A program made the position numbers and the translations under genes. 64,000 nucleotides of DNA from Bacteroidales bacterium UBA4772. GTDB lineage: Bacteria > Bacteroidota > Bacteroidia > Bacteroidales > VadinHA17. Below the pieces are notes generated by a model that saw only the letters and a program-made list of their open reading frames with translations, did not search any database and was not told where the DNA came from. Location: positions 62,001 to 126,000 of the forward strand of contig DHHM01000001.1 in assembly GCA_002403305.1 (NCBI GenBank), written 5' to 3'. This document shows, one piece after another, positions 23,744 to 32,205 of the stretch; position 1 is the first letter of the stretch, and every line of letters starts with the position of its first letter.

Positions 23744-25921
23744 ATGGCTGAACTGGCAGCACAGATACGCAACAGGCAGAGCCTGGTGCTCAAAGCCCTG
23801 CCTGCTCCCGTAACAGCAGCAGACAGGATGACGCTCAGCCTCGCCACTGATATCGCAAAGGCTTACTATCCGGCTGATGCCAAATACCTTGGTGAGCCAA
23901 TGCCACTCTATTATCTCGAGCTGGCAAGGGTGACTGCATCGGTCATCGGTCTCACTCTCCCGGCAGTGATAAGCGGCCTCCTTTCCGGTGTAAGGGAAGG
24001 AAGTGAAGCCTGGGAAAAGATCGACACTCTCAATGACCCGTCTATAAAGGAGGTTATCAGTGGACTGTCGCGCGTCACAGCGCTCAGGGGCAAGGACTTC
24101 AAAGGGCAGCAGGCGGAGAACTTCCGCAAGCTGCTACTCTCCCTGGCAGATGATGGCAGGGTCATTCTGATTGCTCTGGCGGAACGACTGCTCATGATGC
24201 GGCGCCTTGACTGGCTGCCGGAGAGAGAGCGCCTGCCGGTGGCCTCCGAGACCTATTTCCTCTTCGCACCGCTGGCGCACAGGCTGGGCTACTATAACAT
24301 CAAGTCGGAGATGGAAGACCTGGCTATGAAACTGATGGAGCCGGCTGAATACAGCGAGATAGAAGCGCGACTCAAACAGACAACCACCTCGAGGAACAGG
24401 CTTATCAGAGAGTTCTCCGGACCGGTGATGGAGAATCTGGATGCTATGGGCATTAAGTACCAGCTTAAGAGTCGTACCAAATCGATACACTCTGTCTGGC
24501 AGAAGATGAAACGCCAGAAAATTGCTTTCGACGAGGTCTTCGACATCTTCGCCATCAGGATCATAATAGATACAGCTCCCGCCAATGAGAAATCTTCCTG
24601 CTGGCAGGTCTATTCAGTGGTGACCGACCTATACCAGCCCGACCCGAGCAGGATGCGCGACTGGATATCGGTGCCCAAGACAAACGGTTATGAGTCGCTT
24701 CACACCACCGTGGTCACCCCGGCTGGCAGGTGGGTGGAGGTGCAGATACGCACCACACGGATGGATGAGATAGCGGAGAAGGGTCTTGCAGCACATTTTC
24801 GCTACAAGGGCCTCAAGGGTGAAGGCGGCCTGGATGCATGGATGGCGCAGATGCGTGAAGTGCTGGGAACGATGGAGAAGGAGGGAGGCGACTTTCTGGG
24901 AGACATACGTCCCGGCCTCTACACCGACGAGGTATTTGTCTTCACCCCCAAGGGAGAGGTGAGGCAGTTGCCTGTGGGTGCCACGCTGCTCGACTTCGCC
25001 TTTGACATCCATACCGAGGTGGGATCCAAATGCATAGGAGGGAAGGTCAACGGTCGTAATGTGCAGCTTAAACAGATACTTCAGAACGGCGACCATGTGT
25101 CGGTCATCACCTCTGTGAAACAGACGCCAAAGCGCGACTGGCTGTCGTTTGTCATTACCAATAAGGCCCGCACGAAAATCAAACAGGCTCTTAACGAGGA
25201 GAAATTCAAACTGGCGGCTGAAGGTAAGGAGATTCTCACACGCAGGCTGAAGAACTGGAAGATACCCTATGGCGATGCCACAGTGGTCAGGCTGCTGACG
25301 GAGTACGGGTTAAAGACCTCACAGGATCTCTATTTCAGTATCGCAATAGGCGAGATTGACCTCCTCCAGCTCAAAAAGGTGCTGCTCAAAGCCGAAGAGC
25401 AACCGGCAGAGAGCCAGCACAAGACTCCTGAGATACACACCCGGGAAGAAACGGTCACGGCTGCCGGTGATTATCTCGTTATAGATGAGAAAGTTGAAGG
25501 ACTCGACTATAAGCTGGCAAAGTGCTGCAACCCGGTCTTCGGTGATAAGATCTTCGGGTTTGTAACTGTGCTCGAGGGGATCAAAATCCACCGTGAAACC
25601 TGTCCCAACGCCGATTTCATGCTCTCAAGCTTCCCCTACCGGGTAGTAAGGGCGCGGTGGACCAGGCTCGATGCCTCAAAGGGATTCCTTACCTCGGTTC
25701 GTCTGACGGGAGTGGAAAACCTGGGGATAGTGGCGAGGATCTCCGAGTTACTCTCCGGGTACCGGGGTGTGGCGGTCAAAAACTTCACCTACAGCATGAA
25801 TAACGGCCTTTTTGAAGGACGCATCGAGTTGCTCGTGCCGAATATCAACATTCTTTACGGCATCATCAAGAAGATACAGTCGGTCAAGGGCATCACACGG
25901 GTGACAAGGGTGGACGGCTAG
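23744..25921 (+). CDS. relA: RelA-type (p)ppGpp synthetase with degenerate hydrolase domain
   Basis: RSH-family stringent-response enzyme, 725 aa. The synthetase domain looks intact: RTKSIHSVWQKMKRQKIAFDEVFDIFAIRII, WISVPKTNGYESLHTTVV, VEVQIRTTRMDEIAEKGLAAHFRYK. A TGS domain (DEVFVFTPKGEVRQLPVGATLLDFAFDIHTEVG) and a C-terminal ACT domain (TSVRLTGVENLGIVARISELLS) follow. The N-terminal hydrolase domain keeps its helical tail (QAENFRKLLLSLADDGRVILIALAERLLMMRRLDWL) but lacks the metal site: where active enzymes have a His and an LLHDVVEDT motif, this has LLSGVREGS. So it probably makes but does not break ppGpp, and a bifunctional SpoT/Rel should exist elsewhere. GTG-free ATG start five bases after the SDR. 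Confidence 0.92.
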   Translation: MAELAAQIRNRQSLVLKALPAPVTAADRMTLSLATDIAKAYYPADAKYLGEPMPLYYLELARVTASVIGLTLPAVISGLLSGVREGSEAWEKIDTLNDPSIKEVISGLSRVTALRGKDFKGQQAENFRKLLLSLADDGRVILIALAERLLMMRRLDWLPERERLPVASETYFLFAPLAHRLGYYNIKSEMEDLAMKLMEPAEYSEIEARLKQTTTSRNRLIREFSGPVMENLDAMGIKYQLKSRTKSIHSVWQKMKRQKIAFDEVFDIFAIRIIIDTAPANEKSSCWQVYSVVTDLYQPDPSRMRDWISVPKTNGYESLHTTVVTPAGRWVEVQIRTTRMDEIAEKGLAAHFRYKGLKGEGGLDAWMAQMREVLGTMEKEGGDFLGDIRPGLYTDEVFVFTPKGEVRQLPVGATLLDFAFDIHTEVGSKCIGGKVNGRNVQLKQILQNGDHVSVITSVKQTPKRDWLSFVITNKARTKIKQALNEEKFKLAAEGKEILTRRLKNWKIPYGDATVVRLLTEYGLKTSQDLYFSIAIGEIDLLQLKKVLLKAEEQPAESQHKTPEIHTREETVTAAGDYLVIDEKVEGLDYKLAKCCNPVFGDKIFGFVTVLEGIKIHRETCPNADFMLSSFPYRVVRARWTRLDASKGFLTSVRLTGVENLGIVARISELLSGYRGVAVKNFTYSMNNGLFEGRIELLVPNINILYGIIKKIQSVKGITRVTRVDG

Positions 25922-25965
25922 TGCAGGCAATAGTGATATATAGTTTATAATCAATACTTTGATTG

Positions 25966-26030
25966 TATGACTGCAAGACTATAAGGCCTCGCAAACCTTT
26001 AGACTTTCGACTTTATGGACTTTCAGACTA
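25966..26030. repeat. Intergenic heptad repeat, copy C
   Basis: GACTGCAAGACTATAAGG on the left and GACTTTCGACTTTATGGAC, TTTCAGACTA on the right step at about 7 bp with GACTnnn units. It fills the gap between the convergent rel and dnaE genes and stops at the dnaE stop codon. Confidence 0.68.
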
Positions 26031-29000
26031 TTAATACCTCGGGTCGGGCTGCACAGGTAGTTTGGCCATCTTTTCCACCTCCAGCGAGGTACTACCGAAT
26101 TCATCAACTATCTTCCCCTGAATCAGGTAGGTACCGCTGCCCCGAAATGGCCAGCTGCTGATCGACTGGGGAAAATGGGTCGTGTCGAAAAACTCGCCAA
26201 GGTGATCAATGAAACATCCGAAATTCATCCACTCATTCTTTACCGTCTTGATATACTTCACATTAACCAGGTGTCCGACCATCTTTACCCTGCGTCCCAC
26301 CGCGCCATTCATCTCCGCTGCCGTTATCTCACCCCGGTAGCTTGTTTGCAACATGTCAAACCATGTCATTGTTACCGGGAAGCTGAGAAACCCGATCTCG
26401 TCATAGGCATCCTCAAGCCTCGACTGCTCAAAGGGAGGCATGCTGAACCTCTTTGGTTCGGGATTGAACAGCGTTCGTGCCGTCTCTCTCTTACCCCTGT
26501 TTATGAGCATGTGAGCCTCCCAGAGCAGCAGTGCCTTGCTCTTGCCTGTGAAACGGAAGGCTCCCGTACGGATCAAAATCACAGTCTGCTCCAGACCCGG
26601 ACCAATACGTGAGATGAAATCCTCTATTCCACTGAAAATGCCATATTTATTACGATCATTGATTATTGCCTTTGCCAGGTTTGTCTCCAGTCCCTGTATA
26701 TGAATCAGTCCTATGAAGAGAGTCTTATCATAGAGAGTGGTTTTATATGTGCTCCGGTTGATGCAGGGGGCCTCAATGATTGCTCCCTCTCGTTTTGCCT
26801 CATGTATATAGACCCACGTTCGGTAGAAGCCTCCAAAGTTGTTGATGACGGCCACCATGAACTCGAGCGGGTAGTGTGCCTTGAGCCACAGGCTCTGGAA
26901 GCTCTCGACGGCATAGGAGGCAGAGTGAGCCTTGGAGAAGGAGTAGCCGGCGAACGACTCTATCTGGCGCCACACCTCCCTGGTGGTCGCCTCCGGATAG
27001 CCTTTGGCGCAGCAGTTGGCAAAAAAACGGTCGGTGATCTTCTGCATCTCCTTGCGCGACCGGTGCTTGCCGCTCATGGCGCGGCGCAGCGTGTCGGCAT
27101 CGGAGAGGTCGAGCCCGGCGAAGTGATGGCACACCTTCAGCACATCCTCCTGGTAGACCATCACGCCGAAGGTCTCGCTGAGAAGATCCTTCATCACCGG
27201 GTGGATATACTCGAATTTATCGGGGTTATGGAAGCGGTAGATAAACTGGCGCATCATGCCTGAGCGTGCCACCCCCGGCCTGATGACCGAGCTGGCAGCC
27301 ACAAGCGTCAGATAATCATCGCATTGGAGCTTTTTCAGCAGCCCGCGCATCGACGGGCTCTCAATGTAAAAACAGCCTTTGGCATCACCGCGCCGCAGGT
27401 GATCCTTAACCAGGGGGTCGTTCTTGAACTGCTGTATGGCATGCACATCTACATCCACGCCACGGTTGGCACGTATCACCTCAACGCTCTCCTTTATATG
27501 GCCTATGCCTCTCTGGCTCAGGATGTCAAGCTTCTCGTATCCAAGCTCCTCGGCAGTGTACATGTCCCACTGCGTGGTCGGATAACCCTTGGGTGGCATG
27601 TCCAGCGCCGTGTAACAACAGACCGGATCTTCGGAGATGAGTACCCCGCCGGCATGTATGCTGCGCAGGTTGGGGAAATCGGCAATCCTGTTGCCGGTCT
27701 CGAAGATAATATCCTGGATATCACCGCGATTGCTTTCGGCGGAGGGACTGGTGATGAGAGCGTCTATCTCATCTGCAGGCAGGCCGTGCACCTTGCCCAG
27801 CTCGCGCACGATCGACTTGCCGCGAAAGGTGTTGATGGTGCCCATCAGGGCAGTGTGACGGTGACCGTAACGGCGGAAGATATACTCGGTGACGGCATCG
27901 CGCTCCTTCCATGAATAGTCTATGTCGAAGTCGGGCGGCGAGGTGCGCTTCGGGTTGATGAAACGCTCGAAGTAAAGGTTCAGATCAATAGGGTCAACAT
28001 TGGTGATCTTCAGGCAGTAGGCAACAACGGAGTTGGCACCGCTGCCGCGTCCCACGTGATAGAAACCGCAGGCCATAGAGTAGCGTATGATGTCCCATGT
28101 TATAAGGAAGTAGGCCGAGAAGCCGAGCCGGTCTATGATCTCCAGCTCATGCCTCACCCGTTCTTCGGCCACCTTGTTGTTTTTCCCGTAGCGGTACTTC
28201 ATGCCGTCCCACGCCAGCTTCTCCAGCAGCAGCCTGTCGTCATACCTGCTCGCCGAGTAGATTTTCTTGTTCTTGTGCGTGGTGAAGTCTATCTCGAGAG
28301 AGCAGTCGTTCAGCAGCTTGCGCGTGTTTTCTATTATCCGGGGCCACATGGCGAAATGGCTTGCCACCGCCGCTTCGGGGATTATGCATTCGTCGGGCAT
28401 GGCGGTCATCTCCGGGGTGAGCCGGCTGAGGAGGATGTTGTTATCCACGGCGCGCAGGCTGCGGTGTACGGGGTAGTCGGCTGGCGACTCCATCGTAACG
28501 GGTTGCAGGATAACGTATTTTGAGAGCTCGCCTTTTGTCGCCGACAGCAGGCGGCCGGCGGCGGCGGGGCGTATGCCTATGTACTCGTTGTCGCTAAGGG
28601 TGGCGGGGCTGATGTGTCTGTGCCTGCCTGCTGCAGCGGCCGCGGCAATCCCGGCGGCCCCTTTGCCGGAGCTGATGTTCCGCGCTGCCGCGGTGCCGTT
28701 CTCCTTGCTCATTGATCCATTGCCCCGCGTTGCCGTCTTTCCGTTCACCCCGCCATGTGACCCGTTGCCCCGCGTTGCATTGTTGCCGTTGCTCCCCTCG
28801 CCGGCAGGGTAGATGACATATACATTGGGGAAGGAGGGAGGGCGCGGGGGGAGAGGCTCGCCGGTGATATTATAGTGCGTGAGGAACTCGTTCAGCTCGC
28901 GGAAGCCCTCGTTGTTGCGGGCTATGCCTATGTAAAGCAGCCTGTTGCCGTCACGGAACTCGATCCCCGCGGCCGGGGTGATGTTGCGGCTGCGGCACTC

Positions 29001-29147
29001 CCTCACGAAGTCGGGCACACCCGTCGTGTTGTTGATGTCAGTCAATACCATTCGCTTCACCCCCGCAGCCGCAGCGAGCTCAGAAAGGCGCTCCACGGAG
29101 AGGGTGCCGTATCGAAGGCTGTAATATGAGTGGCAGTTTATGTACAT
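26031..29147 (-). CDS. dnaE: DNA polymerase III alpha subunit, DnaE2/error-prone-like
   Basis: C-family DNA polymerase of 1038 aa, shorter than the replicative DnaE (about 1150-1250 aa), in a cassette with dinB and an XRE-S24 repressor: the pattern of a translesion DnaE. The polymerase core is intact: GRGSGANSVVAYCLKITNVDPI, FINPKRTSPPDFDIDYSW (catalytic acidic residues), YSFSKAHSASYAV, followed by helix-hairpin-helix and an OB-fold. The N-terminal PHP domain is degenerate: where active forms have HVHSDYS and LTDHGN, this has NCHSYYS and LTDINN, so metal binding and proofreading are unlikely. Residues 115-179 are a low-complexity insert (separate entry). It starts 73 bases after the dinB stop. 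Confidence 0.9.
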   Translation of the reverse strand: MYINCHSYYSLRYGTLSVERLSELAAAAGVKRMVLTDINNTTGVPDFVRECRSRNITPAAGIEFRDGNRLLYIGIARNNEGFRELNEFLTHYNITGEPLPPRPPSFPNVYVIYPAGEGSNGNNATRGNGSHGGVNGKTATRGNGSMSKENGTAAARNISSGKGAAGIAAAAAAGRHRHISPATLSDNEYIGIRPAAAGRLLSATKGELSKYVILQPVTMESPADYPVHRSLRAVDNNILLSRLTPEMTAMPDECIIPEAAVASHFAMWPRIIENTRKLLNDCSLEIDFTTHKNKKIYSASRYDDRLLLEKLAWDGMKYRYGKNNKVAEERVRHELEIIDRLGFSAYFLITWDIIRYSMACGFYHVGRGSGANSVVAYCLKITNVDPIDLNLYFERFINPKRTSPPDFDIDYSWKERDAVTEYIFRRYGHRHTALMGTINTFRGKSIVRELGKVHGLPADEIDALITSPSAESNRGDIQDIIFETGNRIADFPNLRSIHAGGVLISEDPVCCYTALDMPPKGYPTTQWDMYTAEELGYEKLDILSQRGIGHIKESVEVIRANRGVDVDVHAIQQFKNDPLVKDHLRRGDAKGCFYIESPSMRGLLKKLQCDDYLTLVAASSVIRPGVARSGMMRQFIYRFHNPDKFEYIHPVMKDLLSETFGVMVYQEDVLKVCHHFAGLDLSDADTLRRAMSGKHRSRKEMQKITDRFFANCCAKGYPEATTREVWRQIESFAGYSFSKAHSASYAVESFQSLWLKAHYPLEFMVAVINNFGGFYRTWVYIHEAKREGAIIEAPCINRSTYKTTLYDKTLFIGLIHIQGLETNLAKAIINDRNKYGIFSGIEDFISRIGPGLEQTVILIRTGAFRFTGKSKALLLWEAHMLINRGKRETARTLFNPEPKRFSMPPFEQSRLEDAYDEIGFLSFPVTMTWFDMLQTSYRGEITAAEMNGAVGRRVKMVGHLVNVKYIKTVKNEWMNFGCFIDHLGEFFDTTHFPQSISSWPFRGSGTYLIQGKIVDEFGSTSLEVEKMAKLPVQPDPRY
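28611..28805 (-). other. Low-complexity insert in the DnaE PHP domain
   Basis: About 65 codons (residues 115-179 of DnaE) rich in Gly, Asn, Ala and Ser, with the octet NATRGNGS/TATRGNGS repeated and ending in a run of alanines (IAAAAAAG). The reading frame is kept. Sequence on both sides aligns with the PHP fold, so this is an insertion, probably a flexible loop that grew by repeat slippage. Confidence 0.7.
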
Positions 29148-29220
29148 TTTTTCAGTCTCCAGTCATCAGTCTGCAGTCAATCAGCAATTTACACTACTGC
29201 CGACTGCCGACTGAGGACTC
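29148..29220. repeat. Intergenic heptad repeat, copy D
   Basis: Left: TCAGTCT, CCAGTCA, TCAGTCT, GCAGTCA in exact 7-bp steps. Right: CTGCCGA, CTGCCGA, CTGAGGA in the opposite orientation. Here it separates two genes on the same strand (dinB and dnaE), so it would be inside their joint transcript if they are co-transcribed. Confidence 0.85.
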
Positions 29221-30465
29221 CTAGTAATAGTGCCACCCCCGCAGCCGTTCCTCCATGCGTGATTTCTCTGCCAGGAGCTCCGACGCCTTTCTGAGCTCGC
29301 GCTCGCTGCGCTCCGCAGCGGTCATCACCCCGGCCGCACGCCGTATGGCATACCGGCCGAAACGGCCCCGCAGGCTGTCCATAGTCATATAGAGGCTCAC
29401 CATCTCGGGCGTGTCTTCGAACATATTGAGCTGCTGCACCCCCCGCACCAGCCCGCTCACCTTCACCCCGATGAGCCTGATGAGCATGCGGCGCTGCCAG
29501 AGACGTCGGAAGAGACTCTGCGCCTCGCTGATGAGCACATGGTCAAAGGCAGTGTAGGGTATGCGCCGCTGCAAAATGTGAGTGTCGAAGTCGGAATACC
29601 TGATCCGCACCGTGAGACACGACGCCAGCTTCTCCTGGCGGCGCAGCTCATAGGCCAGCTTCTCGGTCATGCTCACAATAAGCTGGTTAAGCATCACCGT
29701 GTCGGTGGTGTCACACTCAAAGGTGTGCTCGGTGCTGATCGACTTCTGCTCGGAGTAACTGATGACAGGCGTGTTGTCAATGCCATTGGCCCTCTTCCAT
29801 ATCTCCATGCCGTTCTGTCCCATCAGCGACTCCAGCATCTCGGCAGGGATGACACGCAGGGTCTGTATGGTGGAGATGCCCATCGAGCGCAGCGTGTGGT
29901 AAGTCTTCTGTCCTATCATCGGTATCTTCCTGACAGACAGAGGGTCAAGGAAGGGGAGGACCTGCAGCTGCGCCACCTCCCTCTCGCCGTTGGGCTTGGC
30001 CTCGCCGGCAGCTATCTTCGAGACGGTCTTGTTGACCGACAACCCCAGGGAGATGGGCAGCCCCGTCTCCTTTATGATAGTGTTGCGCAGCTCGTGAGAC
30101 CAGAGGGCGCAGCCGTGAAAACGCTCCATGCCAGTTAGATCAACATAATGCTCATCTACAGATGCCTTCTCATACAGCGGCGACCTGTCCGCAATGATGT
30201 CTGTCACCATCCTCGAGTACTTAGTGTACATCTCCATGTCGCCGCGTATGAAGACCGCCTCGGGACACATCGCACGGGCCATCTTCATCGGCATGGCCGA
30301 GCTGACACCGAAGCTGCGTGCCTCATAGCTGCAGCTCGATACCACCCCCCGGTCAGAGCTGCCGCCGATGATCACGGGACGACCGTTGAGCCGGCTGTCA
30401 CGCACTCTCTCCACCGATACGAAAAAGGTGTCGAGGTCAAGATGCAATATGCTGCGCGAGTCCAT
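29221..30465 (-). CDS. dinB: DNA polymerase IV (Y-family)
   Basis: Translesion polymerase of 414 aa. The N-terminal ILHLDLDTFFVSVERV holds the first catalytic Asp, EKASVDEHYVDLTGM has the Asp-Glu pair (normally SIDEAYLD), and FGVSSAMPMKMA, GLPISLGLSVNKTVSKIAAGEAKPNG and KIPMIGQKTYHTL (helix-hairpin-helix) follow. The C-terminal little-finger domain is present; no clear beta-clamp motif QxxLF is obvious. The open frame continues upstream to a TTG at 30492, but the ATG at 30465 gives the normal start. It is followed by dnaE on the same strand and lies opposite the XRE-S24 repressor; a divergent promoter with operators lies at 30654-30722. Confidence 0.93.
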   Translation of the reverse strand: MDSRSILHLDLDTFFVSVERVRDSRLNGRPVIIGGSSDRGVVSSCSYEARSFGVSSAMPMKMARAMCPEAVFIRGDMEMYTKYSRMVTDIIADRSPLYEKASVDEHYVDLTGMERFHGCALWSHELRNTIIKETGLPISLGLSVNKTVSKIAAGEAKPNGEREVAQLQVLPFLDPLSVRKIPMIGQKTYHTLRSMGISTIQTLRVIPAEMLESLMGQNGMEIWKRANGIDNTPVISYSEQKSISTEHTFECDTTDTVMLNQLIVSMTEKLAYELRRQEKLASCLTVRIRYSDFDTHILQRRIPYTAFDHVLISEAQSLFRRLWQRRMLIRLIGVKVSGLVRGVQQLNMFEDTPEMVSLYMTMDSLRGRFGRYAIRRAAGVMTAAERSERELRKASELLAEKSRMEERLRGWHYY

Positions 30466-30640
30466 GATGTAGTCCGTAAAGTCGAAAGTCAAAAGGTCTC
30501 ATGTCTCAAGGTCATTTGTCGAAAGGTTGAGGATATTATCTATCCTTTGACCTTCAGACTTCAGATTGAGGGTCCGCCATCGGCGGAGACTTAATCCCGA
30601 TAACATAGTGTATCGGGGCCTTCGGACCTTTAGACATTTT
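30466..30640. repeat. Intergenic heptad-like repeat, copy E (dinB leader)
   Basis: Degenerate ladder: GTCGAAA, GTCAAAAG, GTCTCAT, GTCTCAAG, GTCATTT, GTCGAAAG on one side, and GACCTTCA, GACTTCA, GATTGAG on the other, with CCGCCATCGGCGG-type and CCCGAT..ATCGGGG inverted parts at 30572-30617. Steps vary between 7 and 8 bp. It would form the 5' untranslated leader of dinB. Confidence 0.55.
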
Positions 30641-30653
30641 TTTCAATTTTTCC

Positions 30654-30722
30654 ATTGCTATTTCCAAAACTTCATCTATCTTTGATTAGAAATTAATCAA
30701 ACTTATGATTACAATATAATCA
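30654..30722. promoter_or_regulatory. Divergent promoter with two palindromic operators of the XRE-S24 repressor
   Basis: Two 17-bp palindromes TGATTA-n5-TAATCA: TGATTAGAAATTAATCA (30683-30699) and TGATTACAATATAATCA (30706-30722), centres 23 bp apart. Rightward promoter: ATTG (30654-30657), 19-base spacer, TATCTTTG (30677-30684), with the start inside the first palindrome. A leftward box TAAGTTTG occupies 30705-30698, between the two palindromes, and would drive dinB-dnaE. Occupancy by one repressor could shut both directions. Confidence 0.75.
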
Positions 30723-30733
30723 ATATTTGCAAT

Positions 30734-31558
30734 ATGTACTTCGCATCGAACATAAAATTTTTGAGAAAGCGGAGGGGACGCACGCAGGATGATGTGGCAT
30801 CGGCCCTCCAGATGAAGCGATCCACCCTCAGCGGCTACGAGAATGGTGTGGCACAGCCGGGCATAGAGGCCCTGGTGGCCTTTTCGGGATATTTCAACAT
30901 CTCGCTTGACACCATGCTCAAGATAGAGCTGGCCCGTCTCTCCGAGAGCCAGCTGGGTGAGCTCGAGAGGGGATATGATGCCTATATCAAAGGCAGTAAC
31001 CTGAGAGTACTGACCACCACCGTAGCTCCCGACAACCGCGAGAATATCGAACTGGTCAGCGAGAAGGCCAAGGCGGGCTACACCACCGGCTATGCAGATC
31101 CCGAATTCATAGGTGACCTGCCGCTATTTAACCTGCCCTTCCTCTCTTCCAACCGCAAGTACCGCACCTTTCAGCTGAAGGGCGACTCCATGCTGCCCAT
31201 ACCCGACAGGTCGTGGGTGACCGGCGAATTCATGCAGGACTGGCATGATATAAAAAGCGGAAAGGCATATATTATTCTTACATCGAATGACGGTATCGTA
31301 TTCAAGGTGGTGGAGAACAACATTGAAAAGAGCGGCCGACTGGTGCTCTACTCGCTCAACCCGCTCTACGAACCCTACGAGGTCCATATCAGTGATGTGA
31401 GGGAGATATGGAAGTTCGTGCACTACATCAGCGATGAGCTGCCGGAACCGGTTCTCCCGGAAAAACAGCTCCTCCACACCGTCGCCTCAATGAAGCAGGA
31501 CCTCTACCAGCTGAAGAAGAGCATTAACCGCGATATCGCAGATGCAACTGAACTGTGA
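30734..31558 (+). CDS. XRE-S24 (LexA/CI-like) self-cleaving repressor
   Basis: 274-residue regulator. Residues 1-65 are a Cro/CI helix-turn-helix (KFLRKRRGRTQDDVASALQ, STLSGYENGVAQPGIEAL). The C-terminal half is an S24/LexA-type peptidase: AKAGYTTGYADPEFIGDLP with a likely Ala114-Gly115 cleavage site, Ser152 in LKGDSMLPI, and Lys191 in GIVFKVVEN as the catalytic pair. In LexA and phage CI this arrangement lets RecA filaments trigger self-cleavage. It is divergent from dinB-dnaE, with two palindromic operators between, and so probably represses itself and the two polymerases until DNA is damaged. A C-terminal coiled segment (LHTVASMKQDLYQLKKSI) may aid dimerisation. RecA dependence is inference. 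Confidence 0.87.
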   Translation: MYFASNIKFLRKRRGRTQDDVASALQMKRSTLSGYENGVAQPGIEALVAFSGYFNISLDTMLKIELARLSESQLGELERGYDAYIKGSNLRVLTTTVAPDNRENIELVSEKAKAGYTTGYADPEFIGDLPLFNLPFLSSNRKYRTFQLKGDSMLPIPDRSWVTGEFMQDWHDIKSGKAYIILTSNDGIVFKVVENNIEKSGRLVLYSLNPLYEPYEVHISDVREIWKFVHYISDELPEPVLPEKQLLHTVASMKQDLYQLKKSINRDIADATEL

Positions 31559-31677
31559 CGTTCGCAGTCGGATAAGGTCCTGGTATGATATTTACAAGCA
31601 TGACGGGAATTAGCGAAGAGCTGAGCAAAATATAACCACCGGATCAACGTTTCTTAATTCTGAATATCAACGTAATT

Positions 31678-32151
31678 ATGCCCGGAAAAGAGTACAATCC
31701 CGCAATGCACACCGCCGAACATATCCTTAACTCGGTTATGGACAAGATGTATCATTGCGGGAGATCGTTCAACAGCCACATCGAAAGCAAGAAGAGCAAA
31801 TGTGATTACCGAATTAAGAAAGGATTGTCGGGAAAAGAGATTATGGCAGTGGAACGAACAGTAAATGAGATAATTAAGCTCAAGGTGCCGGTGAGAGAGG
31901 AGATGGTCAGCAGGAGGGAGGCTGACAAAAAGTATTTTACGGGGAAACTGCCCGAAGATGCTCAGGAACTGGTACGAATCATTACCATCGGTAACTTCGA
32001 TGCATGTCCATGCATCGGAGAACATGTGTCAAATACATCGGAGATTGGTTCGTTCACAATTACCTCGGCCGATTTCAATGAGGGCATTCTGAGGATACGG
32101 TTTAAAATCAGCCGGGAAGAGGCTGAAGAGAGAGCCCGCCTGGCAGTTTAG
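31678..32151 (+). CDS. AlaX-like trans-editing protein (alanyl-tRNA synthetase editing domain)
   Basis: 157-residue free-standing version of the editing domain of AlaRS/ThrRS, which removes wrongly attached Ser or Gly from tRNA. The zinc site is present: His11 and His15 in HTAEHIL, and Cys112 and His116 in CPCIGEHVSNTSEIG. Only this domain is present, matching the small AlaX type. The ATG at 31678 gives a complete domain. Monocistronic, about 120 bases after the repressor and ending at a shared bidirectional terminator. Which mischarged tRNA it clears cannot be told from sequence. Confidence 0.85.
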   Translation: MPGKEYNPAMHTAEHILNSVMDKMYHCGRSFNSHIESKKSKCDYRIKKGLSGKEIMAVERTVNEIIKLKVPVREEMVSRREADKKYFTGKLPEDAQELVRIITIGNFDACPCIGEHVSNTSEIGSFTITSADFNEGILRIRFKISREEAEERARLAV

Positions 32152-32176
32152 ATCCTGCATGCATGCCGGGGATAAA

Positions 32177-32199
32177 AAAACCGGCTCGGGGCCGGTTTT
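32177..32199. terminator. Bidirectional terminator
   Basis: AAAACCGGC (32177-32185), 5-base loop, GCCGGTTTT (32191-32199), with A's on the left and T's on the right. It lies between the convergent AlaX and YtfJ-like genes and can work both ways. Confidence 0.85.
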
Positions 32200-32205
32200 A
32201 ATTTG

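Noticed and set aside
26711..28523. Many long forward-strand frames antisense to dnaE
   Set aside because: They are shadows of a GC-rich coding frame and have no recognisable domain.
31678..32151. Truncated alanyl-tRNA synthetase
   Set aside because: The single editing domain is complete with all four zinc ligands and a proper start, so it is a stand-alone AlaX-type protein and not a fragment.
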